A DNA stretch of 44,115 nt from Actinomycetes bacterium (GCA_021808665.1 JAKBBA010000028.1:1-44115), one strand, 5' to 3'. Counted from the first letter of the stretch, positions 1-9,369 are shown. Notes: a model not told the origin generated them from the sequence alone. Numbers and translations: made by a program.

Positions 1-866
1 GCTGCGTACATCTTGGCGAGGGAACGGGCTGTGGCTATCCCGTTAGCTGCGGGCAGCTCGCCGGCGTGCACAGCCCTGGAGTTGAACGAGAAGGGCGGCG
101 TCGTCGGGTTCAGGGCTCTCACCGTCAGCGACGACGGCGACGTCATGGCCCGGAAGCGCTCGGCCTGAGCAGGCGGGATCGAAGCCAGATACGACGGGTC
201 CGGGGCGACCACAGGCGCTGGGATCAGCTTCGACACCCGGGACTCCTCGGCTTCGGGTAGGCCGACCCACAGGTCCAGGCCGAGAGGGCCCGACACCTCC
301 TCGGCGAGGAACCGGCCGGGACTTCGACCGCTCACACGGCGGATCACCTCGCCCACCAGCCATCCGAAGGTAACCGCGTGATATCCGTGGCGGCTGCCGG
401 GCTCCCATGCGGGGCTCTGCGCGCCGAGAGCTTCGACCGGCGGATCCCACGCCAGGGCTTCCTCGGGTGTCATCGCCGTGTCGAGCGTGGGCAGGCCAGC
501 CCGGTGCGATAGCAGGTGCCGGACCGTGGTGCTCTGCTTTCCTGCCGTGGCAAACTGCGGCCAGTACTCCCCCACCGGGGCGTCGAGGTCGAGCTCGCCC
601 CTTTCGGCGAGTATATGGGCGCAGATAGCCGTCGCCCCTTTGGTCGTCGAGAACACGAGGGTGAGCGTGTCATCCTGCCACGGGATCTGCCTTCCGCGGT
701 CCGCGAGTCCTCCCCAGACGTCCACGACTTTACGCCCGGCCACGTAGAGGCAGAACGCCGCGCCGACCTCGCCCCGCGACACGAAGTTCTCCCGGAAAGC
801 GTCCGCTACCGCTTCGTAGCCTCCGGCCACCTCGCCGTGTACTGCCATCTCTTTTTGATCGCTCAC
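1..866 (-). CDS. Serine hydrolase of the class C beta-lactamase / family VIII esterase type, C-terminus outside window
   Basis: The minus-strand frame is open from about 866 to the window edge, giving about 288 residues without the C-terminus. It carries an S-x-x-K nucleophile motif (STTK in VFSTTKGAT), followed by the conserved HLLSHRAGLP region and GYHAVTFGWLVGEV, where the Tyr stands in the position of the second catalytic motif. These are marks of the beta-lactamase/D-aminopeptidase/EstB fold. Known members hydrolyse esters, D-amino peptides or beta-lactams; the substrate cannot be read here. No signal peptide is evident, which favours a cytoplasmic esterase over a secreted beta-lactamase. 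A GTG at 866 preceded by GGGG is the chosen start; an ATG at 848 in the same frame is the alternative. It lies about 20 bases downstream of the release factor 3 gene on the same strand, so the two may be co-transcribed. Confidence 0.85.
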   Translation of the reverse strand, partial: MSDQKEMAVHGEVAGGYEAVADAFRENFVSRGEVGAAFCLYVAGRKVVDVWGGLADRGRQIPWQDDTLTLVFSTTKGATAICAHILAERGELDLDAPVGEYWPQFATAGKQSTTVRHLLSHRAGLPTLDTAMTPEEALAWDPPVEALGAQSPAWEPGSRHGYHAVTFGWLVGEVIRRVSGRSPGRFLAEEVSGPLGLDLWVGLPEAEESRVSKLIPAPVVAPDPSYLASIPPAQAERFRAMTSPSSLTVRALNPTTPPFSFNSRAVHAGELPAANGIATARSLAKMYA

Positions 867-885
867 GACCCCATCATGGCAGAGC

Positions 886-2526
886 TCAGGTGGTGACGAT
901 CTGCTCCAAGGTCCAGTCGGGATGGTCCGATGCGACCCGCTCAAGCCAGTAAGGGCTTTGGAAGACCGCCAGCAGGGTCCCGTCCCCTCTGCTTAGGACG
1001 TCCACGCCGCCGAGACCGCGCAAGTGCTCGGCTGTCGCCTCGTCGGTGCGGCGAACGGTGCGCTCGTGTGGACCTGAGAGGCGTATCGCAGCCCCGAACT
1101 CGTTGGCCATTCTGTGGGACAGCACCTCGAACTGCATCGCTCCCACCGCTGCAAGCACGGGCGTAGGGTCATCCCCTCTGTGGAGTATCGCGATGACACC
1201 CTCGGCTTCGAGTTGGGCCAATCCCCGCTTGAACTGCTTCGAACGTGACAGGTCAGCTGGATGCGCCGTGGCTATCAGCTCGGGAGCGAACGTCGGGATC
1301 GGCGGGAAGGCGACAGGCTTATCCCCCGCGTAAAGGCTGTCGCCGACCCTCAAACCTGAAGCGTTGACCAGGCCGACCACGTCCCCGGGCCAGGCGTCGT
1401 CGATCGTCTCGCGCTCGGATCCGAACACCGACGCCGCGTACTTGGTGGCGAACGGCTTGCCGGTCGGGCCGTGCGTGAGAACCATGCCCCTCTCGAAGTG
1501 GCCGCTGCAGACCCTGACGAACGCCACGTGGTCTCGGTGTGCGGGGTTCATGTTGGCCTGGATCTTGAACACGAACCCGGAGAAGTCGTCGTCAAGACCC
1601 CTGGCGGCACCGGCTCTGTCGGAGACCGGTTTGGGGCTCGGCGCCATCTCCACGACGGCGTCGAGGAGGTGGCGGACACCGAAGTTGGTGAGAGCCGACC
1701 CGACGAACAAGGGGCTTGTCATGCCCATCTCGAATGTGTCGGGCGTGCTCACCGCTCCGATCTCGTCGAGCAGGGCGCACTCCTCAAGGGCTCGCTCCCA
1801 GTCAGCACCGAAGCGCTCGGCCGCCTGTTCGGGGTCAAGGCTGTACTCCTCCGCGGCAGTGGACCCTCCCCTGCCGGTGCGGTTGAAACCTACGAAACTG
1901 CCGTCTCTGCGGTCTATGACCCCGTGGAAGACGCCTGGCTCACCCACCGGCCACGTGACCGGCGTGGGTATCAGGCCGATCTGGTCTTCTATCTCGTCGA
2001 GTAGCTCCAAGGGGTTGCGGCCCGGTCGGTCACACTTGTTGATGAAGGTGATCACCGGCAGGAGGCGGGCGTGGCACACCTCGAACAGCTTCAGCGTTTG
2101 CGGCTCGATTCCTTTCGCTGCGTCTAGGACCATGATCGCCGCGTCCGCCGCAGTTAGCACCCGGTAGGTGTCCTCGGAGAAGTCCCTGTGGCCGGGCGTG
2201 TCGAGCAGGTTGATCGTCGACCCCCGGTAACTGAACTGAAGCACCGTGGAGCTGATCGAGATGCCCCGCTCTTGTTCGAGTGCCATCCAGTCGGACGTCG
2301 CACGCCGCCGTCCGGCGCGGGCTTTGACAGCGCCAGCCTCTTGGACCGCCCCCGAGTAGAGCAGGAACTTCTCCGTCAGGGTCGTCTTGCCCGCGTCGGG
2401 GTGGCTGATGATAGCGAAAGTCCGTCTGCTGGCGGCTTCCCCGGTCGCTTGGCCTGCACGGCCGGGGCCGGTGGTACCTGTGTAGTCACTGACGGCGTCG
2501 GCGGAGGTTGGGGAGGCGGCTGGCAT
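886..2526 (-). CDS. prfC: Peptide chain release factor 3 (RF3)
   Basis: This 546-residue translational GTPase has all G motifs: SHPDAGKT (41-48), the EQERGISI switch region (about 84-91), DTPGH (109-113) and NKCD (163-166). The C-terminal half matches the RF3-specific domains (for example AVGAMQFEVLSHRM). RF3 is a ribosome-dependent GTPase that recycles RF1/RF2 after peptide release. Length is close to the usual 529 residues; the excess is a Ser/Thr/Gly-rich N-terminal extension of about 33 residues before the conserved RRTFAIISHPDAGK. The ATG at 2526 has only a weak upstream purine stretch, so a shorter start is possible. The ordinary EF-G-like alternative is unlikely because the sequence around the G domain is of RF3 type. 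Confidence 0.95.
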   Translation of the reverse strand: MPAASPTSADAVSDYTGTTGPGRAGQATGEAASRRTFAIISHPDAGKTTLTEKFLLYSGAVQEAGAVKARAGRRRATSDWMALEQERGISISSTVLQFSYRGSTINLLDTPGHRDFSEDTYRVLTAADAAIMVLDAAKGIEPQTLKLFEVCHARLLPVITFINKCDRPGRNPLELLDEIEDQIGLIPTPVTWPVGEPGVFHGVIDRRDGSFVGFNRTGRGGSTAAEEYSLDPEQAAERFGADWERALEECALLDEIGAVSTPDTFEMGMTSPLFVGSALTNFGVRHLLDAVVEMAPSPKPVSDRAGAARGLDDDFSGFVFKIQANMNPAHRDHVAFVRVCSGHFERGMVLTHGPTGKPFATKYAASVFGSERETIDDAWPGDVVGLVNASGLRVGDSLYAGDKPVAFPPIPTFAPELIATAHPADLSRSKQFKRGLAQLEAEGVIAILHRGDDPTPVLAAVGAMQFEVLSHRMANEFGAAIRLSGPHERTVRRTDEATAEHLRGLGGVDVLSRGDGTLLAVFQSPYWLERVASDHPDWTLEQIVTT

Positions 2527-2565
2527 AGCAGAAAGGGATCCTGAGGCGGCGACGATGGCGAGGCC

Positions 2566-3465
2566 TCAGGAAGGGTATCTGACGCCGGTCAGCTTCTCCG
2601 ACACGTCCCACAGCGCTTCGGCCGAGCCCGTGTCGCGCGCCCGACGCGACGGGACCTCGAGTACCGGCGGGCCAGCGATCCTCCAATTCGGCCCGTAATA
2701 CTGGCCGCCCGAAGCGTCGGGGTCGGTAGCCGCCCTTAGGATCGGCAGTGCGCCCATTGCGGTGGACTGCCCCATGCCCGGAACCCAGTTGACCGAGCGG
2801 AGGACTGCGTTGGAGATCCCGCTGCCTTCGACGCCGAGATCGGTCCGGGTGAAGCCGGGATGTGCCGCTAAAGCCTGCGTAGCGATGCCCGCCGAAGCGA
2901 AACGACGGTCCGCCTCGAAGCTGAAAAGGAGGTTCGCAAGTTTGCTCTGCGAGTAAGCACCCCAACGGCTGTAGCGGCGGTTGCGCCACATGAGATCGTC
3001 GAGTCGCAGCACACCGTTGCGGTGCGCCATGCTCGACACGTTGACCACCCTGGAACCTGGCGTCGACGCCAGCAGCCCGGCCAGTCGCCCGGTCAACGCG
3101 AAGTGCCCCAGGTGGTTGACGCCTATCTGCGTCTCGAAGCCGTCCTCGGTGAGCGCGAAATCGACTGCCATCAGACCGGCGTTGTTCACGAGGATGTCCA
3201 GGCGGACCGTGCGCTGTGCCATCTCTCCAGCCGCCCGCTCTACCGACGCCAGTGACCCCAAGTCCAACGCTACGACCTCGGCTAGTGCTCCTATGTCCTC
3301 GGCGGCCGCCTTGGCCTTGTCGGTGTTACGGCAAGCGAGGAGCACCCTCGCTCCCTTAGCGGCGAGACGTCGGGCCACTTCGAACCCCAGCCCGGAGTTG
3401 GCTCCGGTCACCACAGCTACCTTCCCGTCGAGATCAGGAATGTCGTCGGAACCCCACGAGACCAT
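2566..3465 (-). CDS. Short-chain dehydrogenase/reductase, retinol dehydrogenase-like
   Basis: A protein of 299 residues with a classical SDR Rossmann fold: TGANSGLG cofactor loop (20-27), NNAG (94-97), the catalytic Ser in VNVSSMAH (about 144) and YSQSK (Tyr171/Lys175). SDRs of this WW-oxidoreductase/retinol-dehydrogenase-like group use NADP(H) to oxidise or reduce hydroxyl/keto groups; the substrate is not evident. The frame stays open to 3576, but the ATG at 3465 gives the normal N-terminus just before the DLDGKVAVVTGA strand and removes a basic, low-quality extension that would run into the divergent UDP-glucose dehydrogenase gene. The 110-bp gap between the two divergent genes probably holds both promoters. 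Confidence 0.9.
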   Translation of the reverse strand: MVSWGSDDIPDLDGKVAVVTGANSGLGFEVARRLAAKGARVLLACRNTDKAKAAAEDIGALAEVVALDLGSLASVERAAGEMAQRTVRLDILVNNAGLMAVDFALTEDGFETQIGVNHLGHFALTGRLAGLLASTPGSRVVNVSSMAHRNGVLRLDDLMWRNRRYSRWGAYSQSKLANLLFSFEADRRFASAGIATQALAAHPGFTRTDLGVEGSGISNAVLRSVNWVPGMGQSTAMGALPILRAATDPDASGGQYYGPNWRIAGPPVLEVPSRRARDTGSAEALWDVSEKLTGVRYPS

Positions 3466-3575
3466 GCTGGCCAAGCTACCGCTGCCGCGGGCGCTGGCAG
3501 GCCCCCGTCGGGTCAGGCACGTTAAGCTCGAAGTTCGTGAACATGAGCGTAAGCGGCGACGCAGGAGCAGACCCA

Positions 3576-4862
3576 ATGCGGGTTGCCGTCATCGGCACTG
3601 GATACGTAGGTCTCACCACCGCCGTTTGCCTCGCGCACCTCGGCAACAGCGTGGTCGGCGTCGACGTCGACGAGGCGAAAGTGGCGCGTATGTCCGCCGG
3701 GGAGCCTCCGATCCTGGAGGAGGGTCTCGGCGAGCTGCTTCGCGAGGGTCTCGGCTCCGGCCGGCTCGCCTTCTCCTGCGACACCGCAGCAGCGGTGCGC
3801 GGCGCGAATTTCGTCTTCTTGTGCGTGCCTACACCCCAAGGAGCTGACGGCGCGGCGGACCTACGTTTCGTGGAGCAGGCGTCAGCCCAGATCGCCCCCC
3901 ACCTGGAGCCCAGGGCGGTCGTGGTGACCAAGTCGACAGTTCCGGTCGGCTCCGCCGGCAAAGTCGTGGCCGCTTTGGGTCGCGACGACGTAGCGGTCGT
4001 CTCCAACCCGGAGTTCCTCCGCGAGGGGAAGGCCGTCGAGGACTGGCTGCACCCCGACCGGGTGGTGATAGGAGCCGAGCAGGAGTGGGCCGCTAGCGCT
4101 CTGTCGGCTCTATACAAGCCGCTCGACGCCCCGATCGTGGTGACCGACCCGGCGAGCTCTGAGACGATCAAGTACGCGTGCAACGCTTTCCTCGCCGCGA
4201 AGGTGAGCTTCGTCAATTCGGTCGCCAACTTGTGCTCAGCAGTCGGGGCGAACGCCACCGACGTCATCGCAGGGATGAGCTACGACCGTCGCATCGGAGC
4301 GGACCATCTAGCCCCCGGCCCAGGCTGGGGCGGGTCGTGCTTCCCCAAGGACACCCAGGCGTTGCTGCGCATAGCCGAAGACCACGGGTACCACTTCGAC
4401 CTGCTCGAAGCTTCTATCCGCGCTAACGACGCCCAGTTCGACACCGTCGCCGACATGGTCGCCTCATCGGCGGGCGGCGAAGTGTCGGGTGTGACGGTCG
4501 CAGCGTTGGGCTTGACGTTCAAGGCTGCCACCGACGACCTGCGTGACTCTCCGGCTATATCGGTGCTGTCCCGGCTCGCCGCTCGCGGAGCGAGGCTACG
4601 GGCGTTCGACCCGAGCGGGCCGTCAGCCGACGACCCCCGCTTGGGCGGGCTCGGCTTGGAGGTCTGCGACGACCTCTACGAGGCGGCCCGAGACGCCGAC
4701 GTCGTCGTGGTGCTCACCGAGTGGCCCGAGTTCGCGGCCGTCGACCTCGTCCGTCTTGCCGGGGTCATGGCAGGGCGGGGCCTCGTCGACGCCCGCAACA
4801 TGATCGACCCCGGCGCAGCCAAGGCCGCCGGGCTTGTCTACGTAGGGATGGGAAGATCCTGA
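3576..4862 (+). CDS. ugd: UDP-glucose 6-dehydrogenase
   Basis: A 428-residue nucleotide-sugar dehydrogenase that oxidises UDP-glucose to UDP-glucuronate with two NAD+. Visible are the N-terminal GTGYVG dinucleotide loop (7-12), the VPTP segment, NPEFLREG with the catalytic Glu (about 146), and GGSCFPKD with the catalytic Cys at about 255. The start at 3576 (MRVAVIG) follows AGGAG by 8 bases and matches the family N-terminus; in-frame ATGs at 3537 and 3543 would add 11-13 poorly conserved residues. The stop codon overlaps the next gene's ATG by one base (TGATG), so the two genes are probably translationally coupled. The downstream decarboxylase supports UDP-glucose rather than GDP-mannose as substrate. 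Confidence 0.93.
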   Translation: MRVAVIGTGYVGLTTAVCLAHLGNSVVGVDVDEAKVARMSAGEPPILEEGLGELLREGLGSGRLAFSCDTAAAVRGANFVFLCVPTPQGADGAADLRFVEQASAQIAPHLEPRAVVVTKSTVPVGSAGKVVAALGRDDVAVVSNPEFLREGKAVEDWLHPDRVVIGAEQEWAASALSALYKPLDAPIVVTDPASSETIKYACNAFLAAKVSFVNSVANLCSAVGANATDVIAGMSYDRRIGADHLAPGPGWGGSCFPKDTQALLRIAEDHGYHFDLLEASIRANDAQFDTVADMVASSAGGEVSGVTVAALGLTFKAATDDLRDSPAISVLSRLAARGARLRAFDPSGPSADDPRLGGLGLEVCDDLYEAARDADVVVVLTEWPEFAAVDLVRLAGVMAGRGLVDARNMIDPGAAKAAGLVYVGMGRS

Positions 4863-5797
4863 TGCGGTTCTTGGTCGCGGGCGGAGCCGGCCTCATCGGC
4901 TCAGCGATGTGCGCAACGCTTATAGGACGGGGTGACGAGGTCGTCTGCGTGGATAACCTGGTGACAGGCTCGCGAGCCAACGTGGAGGAACTGTACGGAC
5001 TGGAAAGGTTCACCTTCGTCGAGGCCGACATCACCGCCGGTCTTCCCGTGGAGGGTCCCTTCGACGTTGTCGTCAACTTGGCGTGCCCTGCCTCGCCGGT
5101 CGATTTCGGACCGCTCGGCCTGGAGATCCTCTCCGTCGGGTCCACAGGGCTTCGCAACCTTCTCGAAGTGGCCAGAGGTTGGAAGGCCACGTTCGTCCAG
5201 GCGTCCACCAGCGAGGTGTACGGCGAGCCGCTCGTGCACCCCCAGCCGGAAAGCTACTGGGGCAACGTGAACCCCGTCGGCCCGCGCTCTGTCTACGACG
5301 AGGCGAAACGCTTCGGCGAGGCGCTCGCCATGGCCTACCACCGCCGCCACGGGGTTGCCGTGCGCATAGCACGGATCTTCAACACCTACGGCCCTCGGAT
5401 GCGCCCCGACGACGGCCGGGTGATATCGAACCTGGTAACCCAAGCACTGTCGGGCAGGCCGCTCACCGTGTACGGCGACGGCTCCCAAACCCGCAGCTTC
5501 TGCTACGTGCAAGACGAGGTCGCCGGGCTGCTGGCGTTAGCAGCCTCCGACCTTGTCGGCCCGGTGAACATCGGCAACGACACCGAGTTCACGGTCCTTT
5601 CAGTCGCCCAGCTGGTCCTCGAGCTGACCGGGTCCGACTCGCCCATCGTCTTCACCCCCCGGCCTGCCGACGACCCTACACAACGTCGACCGGACCTGAC
5701 ACTTGCTAGGGCTTCGCTGGGTTGGAGCCCGTCCACTCCCCTAGCCGAGGGTCTCGCCGAGACCATCGCCTGGTTCGACAAGCACCCGGCGCCCTGA
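4862..5797 (+). CDS. UDP-glucuronate decarboxylase (UDP-xylose synthase-like)
   Basis: A 311-residue extended SDR. It has GGAGLIGS (7-14), the NLACPASPV segment (72-80), STSEVYG (115-121) and YDEAK with Tyr145/Lys149. The stretch YWGNVNPVGPRSVYDEAKR is characteristic of UDP-glucuronate decarboxylases, which convert UDP-glucuronate to UDP-xylose through a 4-keto intermediate and NAD+. Its start overlaps the ugd stop by one base, so the pair likely supplies UDP-GlcA and UDP-Xyl for glycan assembly. It differs from the canonical enzyme in small ways (for example YDEAKR for YDEGKR), so a related dehydratase or epimerase activity is possible. The 3' end is only four bases from the stop of the convergent GT2 gene. 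Confidence 0.87.
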   Translation: MRFLVAGGAGLIGSAMCATLIGRGDEVVCVDNLVTGSRANVEELYGLERFTFVEADITAGLPVEGPFDVVVNLACPASPVDFGPLGLEILSVGSTGLRNLLEVARGWKATFVQASTSEVYGEPLVHPQPESYWGNVNPVGPRSVYDEAKRFGEALAMAYHRRHGVAVRIARIFNTYGPRMRPDDGRVISNLVTQALSGRPLTVYGDGSQTRSFCYVQDEVAGLLALAASDLVGPVNIGNDTEFTVLSVAQLVLELTGSDSPIVFTPRPADDPTQRRPDLTLARASLGWSPSTPLAEGLAETIAWFDKHPAP

Positions 5798-5801
5798 GCC
5801 G

Positions 5802-6512
5802 CTACTTGGCGAGCTTCTCCCAGATTGGCGAATAGATAACTATGCAGCGCAGAGCCTGGAAGCCGTCACGCCATCCGATCTTCTTCCCCTCCGCATAGGT
5901 GCGCCCCGAGTAGCTGATACCCACCTCGTAGATCCGCACCCCCGTCCGGGCGACCTTGGCGGTGATCTCCGGCTCGATGCCGAAGCGATCCTCGCGCAGG
6001 TCGAGGGTTTGGATGACCTCCCGGCGGAAAGCCTTGTAGCAGGTTTCCATGTCGGTGAGGTTCAAGTTGGTGAAGGCGTTCGACAGTGTCGTGAGAACTT
6101 TGTTGCCCACCGAGTGCCAGAAGTAGAGCACCCGGTGCGGACGGTCCGACATGAACCGCGAGCCGAACACGACGTCCGCCTCGCCTGAGATCAGCGGTTC
6201 GAGAAGCCTGCCGTACTCGCCCGGGTCGTACTCCAAGTCGGCGTCTTGGACCACCACGAAGTCGCTCGTCGCCTCGGCGAAACCCCGGCGCAGCGCGGCA
6301 CCTTTACCCATGTTTCGGCCCTGCTCGACCACCTTCAGCCGGGGGTCTCCGACCGAACGGACTGCGTCGAGAGTCCCGTCCGTGGAGCCGTCGTCGACGA
6401 CCACCACTTCAGCCACCCACGGCGATTCGAGCACCCGGGCGAGAAGCTCTTTGACCGTGCCAGCCTCGTTGTAGCAGGGAACCACGACGCTCAGGCAATT
6501 GGACTCACTCAC
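5802..6512 (-). CDS. Family 2 glycosyltransferase, DPM1/polyprenyl-phosphate type
   Basis: A 236-residue GT-A fold protein with [11 protein letters not shown] (10-20), [10 protein letters not shown] (38-47) and QDADLEYDP (89-97), the last being the metal-binding DxD region of dolichol-phosphate-mannose-synthase-like enzymes. No C-terminal membrane domain is present. Such enzymes move a sugar from a nucleotide donor to a polyprenyl phosphate on the cytoplasmic face of the membrane, providing donors for GT-C transferases; the polytopic protein at 7.2-9.4 kb is a possible user, by inference from position. Translation starts at a GTG (6512) behind AGGTGA. The gene converges on the UDP-xylose synthase gene with only four bases between the stops. 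Confidence 0.9.
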   Translation of the reverse strand: MSESNCLSVVVPCYNEAGTVKELLARVLESPWVAEVVVVDDGSTDGTLDAVRSVGDPRLKVVEQGRNMGKGAALRRGFAEATSDFVVVQDADLEYDPGEYGRLLEPLISGEADVVFGSRFMSDRPHRVLYFWHSVGNKVLTTLSNAFTNLNLTDMETCYKAFRREVIQTLDLREDRFGIEPEITAKVARTGVRIYEVGISYSGRTYAEGKKIGWRDGFQALRCIVIYSPIWEKLAK

Positions 6513-7224
6513 CGCTCACCTGTCTGTCGCCCCGAGCCTCTCCCTCGCTTTGCATGGCCGTCGAGTATAGGAGTCCAGAGACCGCGTCGGCTACCCGACT
6601 GGTAGGTTGGGTCCGCTTGGCATCTGTAGATTGATACTCAGCCCAAATCCTAGCCTTCTACTCCTCGACTTGCCATTTTCCTCCCTATGAAACAAGGCGG
6701 ACCCAGGGCGACGCTTCCACGAGCTGGGCCCGTTGGGGCTACAGCCCACTAACGCTGAGATTCGTCAGCAATCCGTCGTAGATCTCATCAGCTACCTTAA
6801 CGCCGTCCCAGTCGTTAGCTGATCCGTTGTCGCAGACTGTGTGGCGAACTAAGTGCCTGGGGCGACACTCATGTCCTCCACGAAGAGCGCTCGTCATGTC
6901 GACGGCCACCACCATCGGTCGGTCTCGGTCAACAGTTCCGGTCATCATGACCGAAACAGTGCACCGGCCGGTCGAATTGGCCGACCCACACTCGCCTCCG
7001 ATGATGGGCTCTCCGCGTCAATCCCAGTCGACGACACCAGCTCCCATTTAAAACACTATCAGCGGCTCCTCGGTTTAACAAAACGCGAACTAGTCTCCGC
7101 CCTGTCAAGTCATCCAGCGATCCCTACGGATCCATCTGACGACGTCCCCGCCGACAAAGAGGGCTCATGATCCCTCCCCCCTGCGACCCAAGCCACGCCA
7201 ACGCTCCAACTCCAGCACTGCAAA
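6513..7224. other. Gene-poor interval of about 700 bp with an orphan coding fragment
   Basis: No complete gene is supported. On the minus strand an open stretch from about 7017 to 6739 encodes about 90 residues without a clear start. It has several Cys (in CGSANSTGRC, GGHECRP and TVCDNGS) and a tail resembling NDWDGVKVADEIYDGLL. The acidic DWDGV..ADE pattern recalls the Asp-x-x-His end of SGNH hydrolases, but the His is absent and I do not assign it. In-frame stops and the lack of a ribosome-binding site suggest a decayed gene end. Plus-strand frames here are low-complexity and not convincing. Confidence 0.35.
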
Positions 7225-9369
7225 CTATAGAACTCCTAAATAGGTACCAAATGGCTTACCGGACATTGTCTTAATATCGACATTATGCGCGCTCGGAGAA
7301 TAGTACACGTAACTTTGGAAGCCGGACACACCCGAAAAGATACTCTTGGCTAGATCACCTGTAACACCGACACCCACCGCCGCTCCGCCAACTTGGGGTC
7401 CCAACCACGCGTTTCCAGCAGTCCAGTTGCTTCCCGGCGTTGCACTTGCGTAGGAGCGCGAGAGACAACCTTCTTGGATAGCAGCTTGTGGATCTAATCC
7501 ACCGGCACTCCCAGTCTTTACAACGAAACACCTTGCCGCAGCTTCAAGGACGTGCACCTCGGATTGATAAAACGAAACCAGGGTGTTCCCAATACTTCCG
7601 CGAGATACACTTGAAGCCGGCAACTGTGGCATCCTAAAGATCCATATAGGACCGACTTCTTTTGAGGGAAATCCCATCGAAGTCAACAAGGTCACCCAAG
7701 CTCTATTTCCAGGTAACACATCGATCGTTCTATCAAGGTGAGCAGCAGCAAAGTCGACAATGAGTTGCCGAGGAATAGCCGGCGGATCCTTCAGATCTAG
7801 CAGGGTTACTAAAGGCCATGAGTTAAAGTAGTCTATGTCACGGTAGGGATCATATCCCCAGGGCGCTTGAGTGAAACTCAACTTGTACCCACTTGCTTCT
7901 GACCACACCGACGATATGTTTGAAGTAGGACCTGATGAGACTCCAGCCCCAACGAGCAGTGATCCCCCCCCTCCAGTGCTTGTAGCCAACTGACCATTTG
8001 TTACTACAGCTGGCAAAAATGGAGTCGACCAACTGTTGAGGGTAGGGCTGGGAAGTAGCAGCAACAGACCGAGTGACATCAGAACTATATAAGTACGCCG
8101 TTCGTAGGCATGACGACACCATCTTACTAATAGCCCTAACCACACTGAGAGAGCGAGCGCTACGTACACCATGAAGCGCGATGGGAGGGCGTTACTAGTG
8201 AGCGGAAGGTGTGAGAGCAAAGTCCATGGCAACTTCAGGTGTGATGCAACGCCAGCGACATGTAATCGTGGTCCAAGAGTGGCCAAGAGAAGCAAAAGTG
8301 TTCCTAGTACCATCGTCCGACTTAGCCGGCTTCTAATAGATCCCTTTAGAAGAACGATGAGCAGAAGTAACGCCAACAGTAGGCCGATATAGCCACCCTG
8401 CTCGCTAACATTGCCTGAGAATCGGGAAGCGATTGTGCGAGAGCTGCTGGTCTGAAAAAAGTCGATCACCGTGGGAATGATTAGATTGGCCAAATTTATG
8501 GAGTAGGCAGTCACAGAGTTACTGATTGATTTAGAAGCACTTATGCCACGGAAGACATAATAGATGAGTGGACTTGCAACTGCGAAGGTGCCTAGGATTA
8601 CTGTCAATATCTCGCCCACTTCATTCTTTATAACCGCGACCGTCTCCTTCGGCGCGCCGATAAACAAGCAGACAACGAATCCTAGTGAAACTAGGGCTAG
8701 ACTAAAGGCCATCTCTATCGAGGTATATAAGATAAAACTTAGCAACACAATAGCCCAAAATAAAAAAAAGCGACGAGAGCAGTCCCTTTTGAGATACCTG
8801 ATAATAAGTGCATATAGTAGTGGAATGGGAAATACAAGTACTAGGAAGAGATGCCCTAGCAATTCAGAGAGTTCATACGAACTATAGCCAAAAGTCAGAC
8901 TAGAAATAATGGCGGGTAGATGTCGTATATTTAGAGTTCGCAATAGAGCAGCTGCCGATAGGCTAGCTAGAATAGGTGCGGTGAATATTAATAGATTCCA
9001 AGTCGCTATGACGCCGAAGAGAAGAGTAATAGGCGTCATTAGTATTGCCGGGCCAGGGAGTGAAGTCAGCCACGCCGTGTTATAGCTAACTGGCCAGGAG
9101 ATCGATGAAAAGAGGAAGGGATTTGTTCCGTGTAAAGGTGCCCAGATCCACCACTTTAGGAAGAAAAGGGTGACATTTGGATCTCCCGTCTCGTTGATCA
9201 TCTGCTTGGTGATGCTGTGAGTAAGGACGTGGGTAAACCAAAGGCTCGCGGCGATTCCGAGGATCAGTACTACGAAGTAGTCTCGGAGGTCCCGATGTGG
9301 CTTAGCTTCAGGCGTAGGGAATTTGTACGAAGCCATTAAAGGGGGAGCGAAGTGTTGTCCGCGACGCAT
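7225..9369 (-). CDS. Polytopic membrane protein, probably a GT-C-type glycosyltransferase
   Basis: A 714-residue protein with about 10-12 hydrophobic spans in the first 430 residues (for example VVLILGIAASLWF near 34-46), followed by an extracytoplasmic-looking domain of about 280 residues. The loop after the first span contains an acidic NETGDPN stretch and the pattern LKWWIWAP then TNPFLF; GT-C enzymes carry a catalytic Asp/Glu in this first external loop. GT-C proteins transfer sugars from polyprenyl-phosphate donors outside the membrane. No specific family is recognised, so the enzymatic role is inferred from topology. The first Met (9369) or Met12 (9336) may be the start; neither has a good Shine-Dalgarno. 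Base use is clearly more A/T-rich than in the flanking sugar-nucleotide genes, with runs of A and ATA codons, suggesting horizontal acquisition. Confidence 0.7.
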   Translation of the reverse strand: MRRGQHFAPPLMASYKFPTPEAKPHRDLRDYFVVLILGIAASLWFTHVLTHSITKQMINETGDPNVTLFFLKWWIWAPLHGTNPFLFSSISWPVSYNTAWLTSLPGPAILMTPITLLFGVIATWNLLIFTAPILASLSAAALLRTLNIRHLPAIISSLTFGYSSYELSELLGHLFLVLVFPIPLLYALIIRYLKRDCSRRFFLFWAIVLLSFILYTSIEMAFSLALVSLGFVVCLFIGAPKETVAVIKNEVGEILTVILGTFAVASPLIYYVFRGISASKSISNSVTAYSINLANLIIPTVIDFFQTSSSRTIASRFSGNVSEQGGYIGLLLALLLLIVLLKGSIRSRLSRTMVLGTLLLLLATLGPRLHVAGVASHLKLPWTLLSHLPLTSNALPSRFMVYVALALSVWLGLLVRWCRHAYERRTYIVLMSLGLLLLLPSPTLNSWSTPFLPAVVTNGQLATSTGGGGSLLVGAGVSSGPTSNISSVWSEASGYKLSFTQAPWGYDPYRDIDYFNSWPLVTLLDLKDPPAIPRQLIVDFAAAHLDRTIDVLPGNRAWVTLLTSMGFPSKEVGPIWIFRMPQLPASSVSRGSIGNTLVSFYQSEVHVLEAAARCFVVKTGSAGGLDPQAAIQEGCLSRSYASATPGSNWTAGNAWLGPQVGGAAVGVGVTGDLAKSIFSGVSGFQSYVYYSPSAHNVDIKTMSGKPFGTYLGVL

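Noticed and set aside
1364..2167. Plus-strand open frame of 267 codons opposite prfC
   Set aside because: It is antisense to the strongly conserved RF3 gene, is Ser/Pro/Arg-rich and has no domain signature.
6853..7170. Plus-strand open frame of 105 codons in the gap before the membrane protein gene
   Set aside because: It has no ribosome-binding site and an unremarkable His/Ser-rich sequence, and it overlaps a more protein-like minus-strand fragment.
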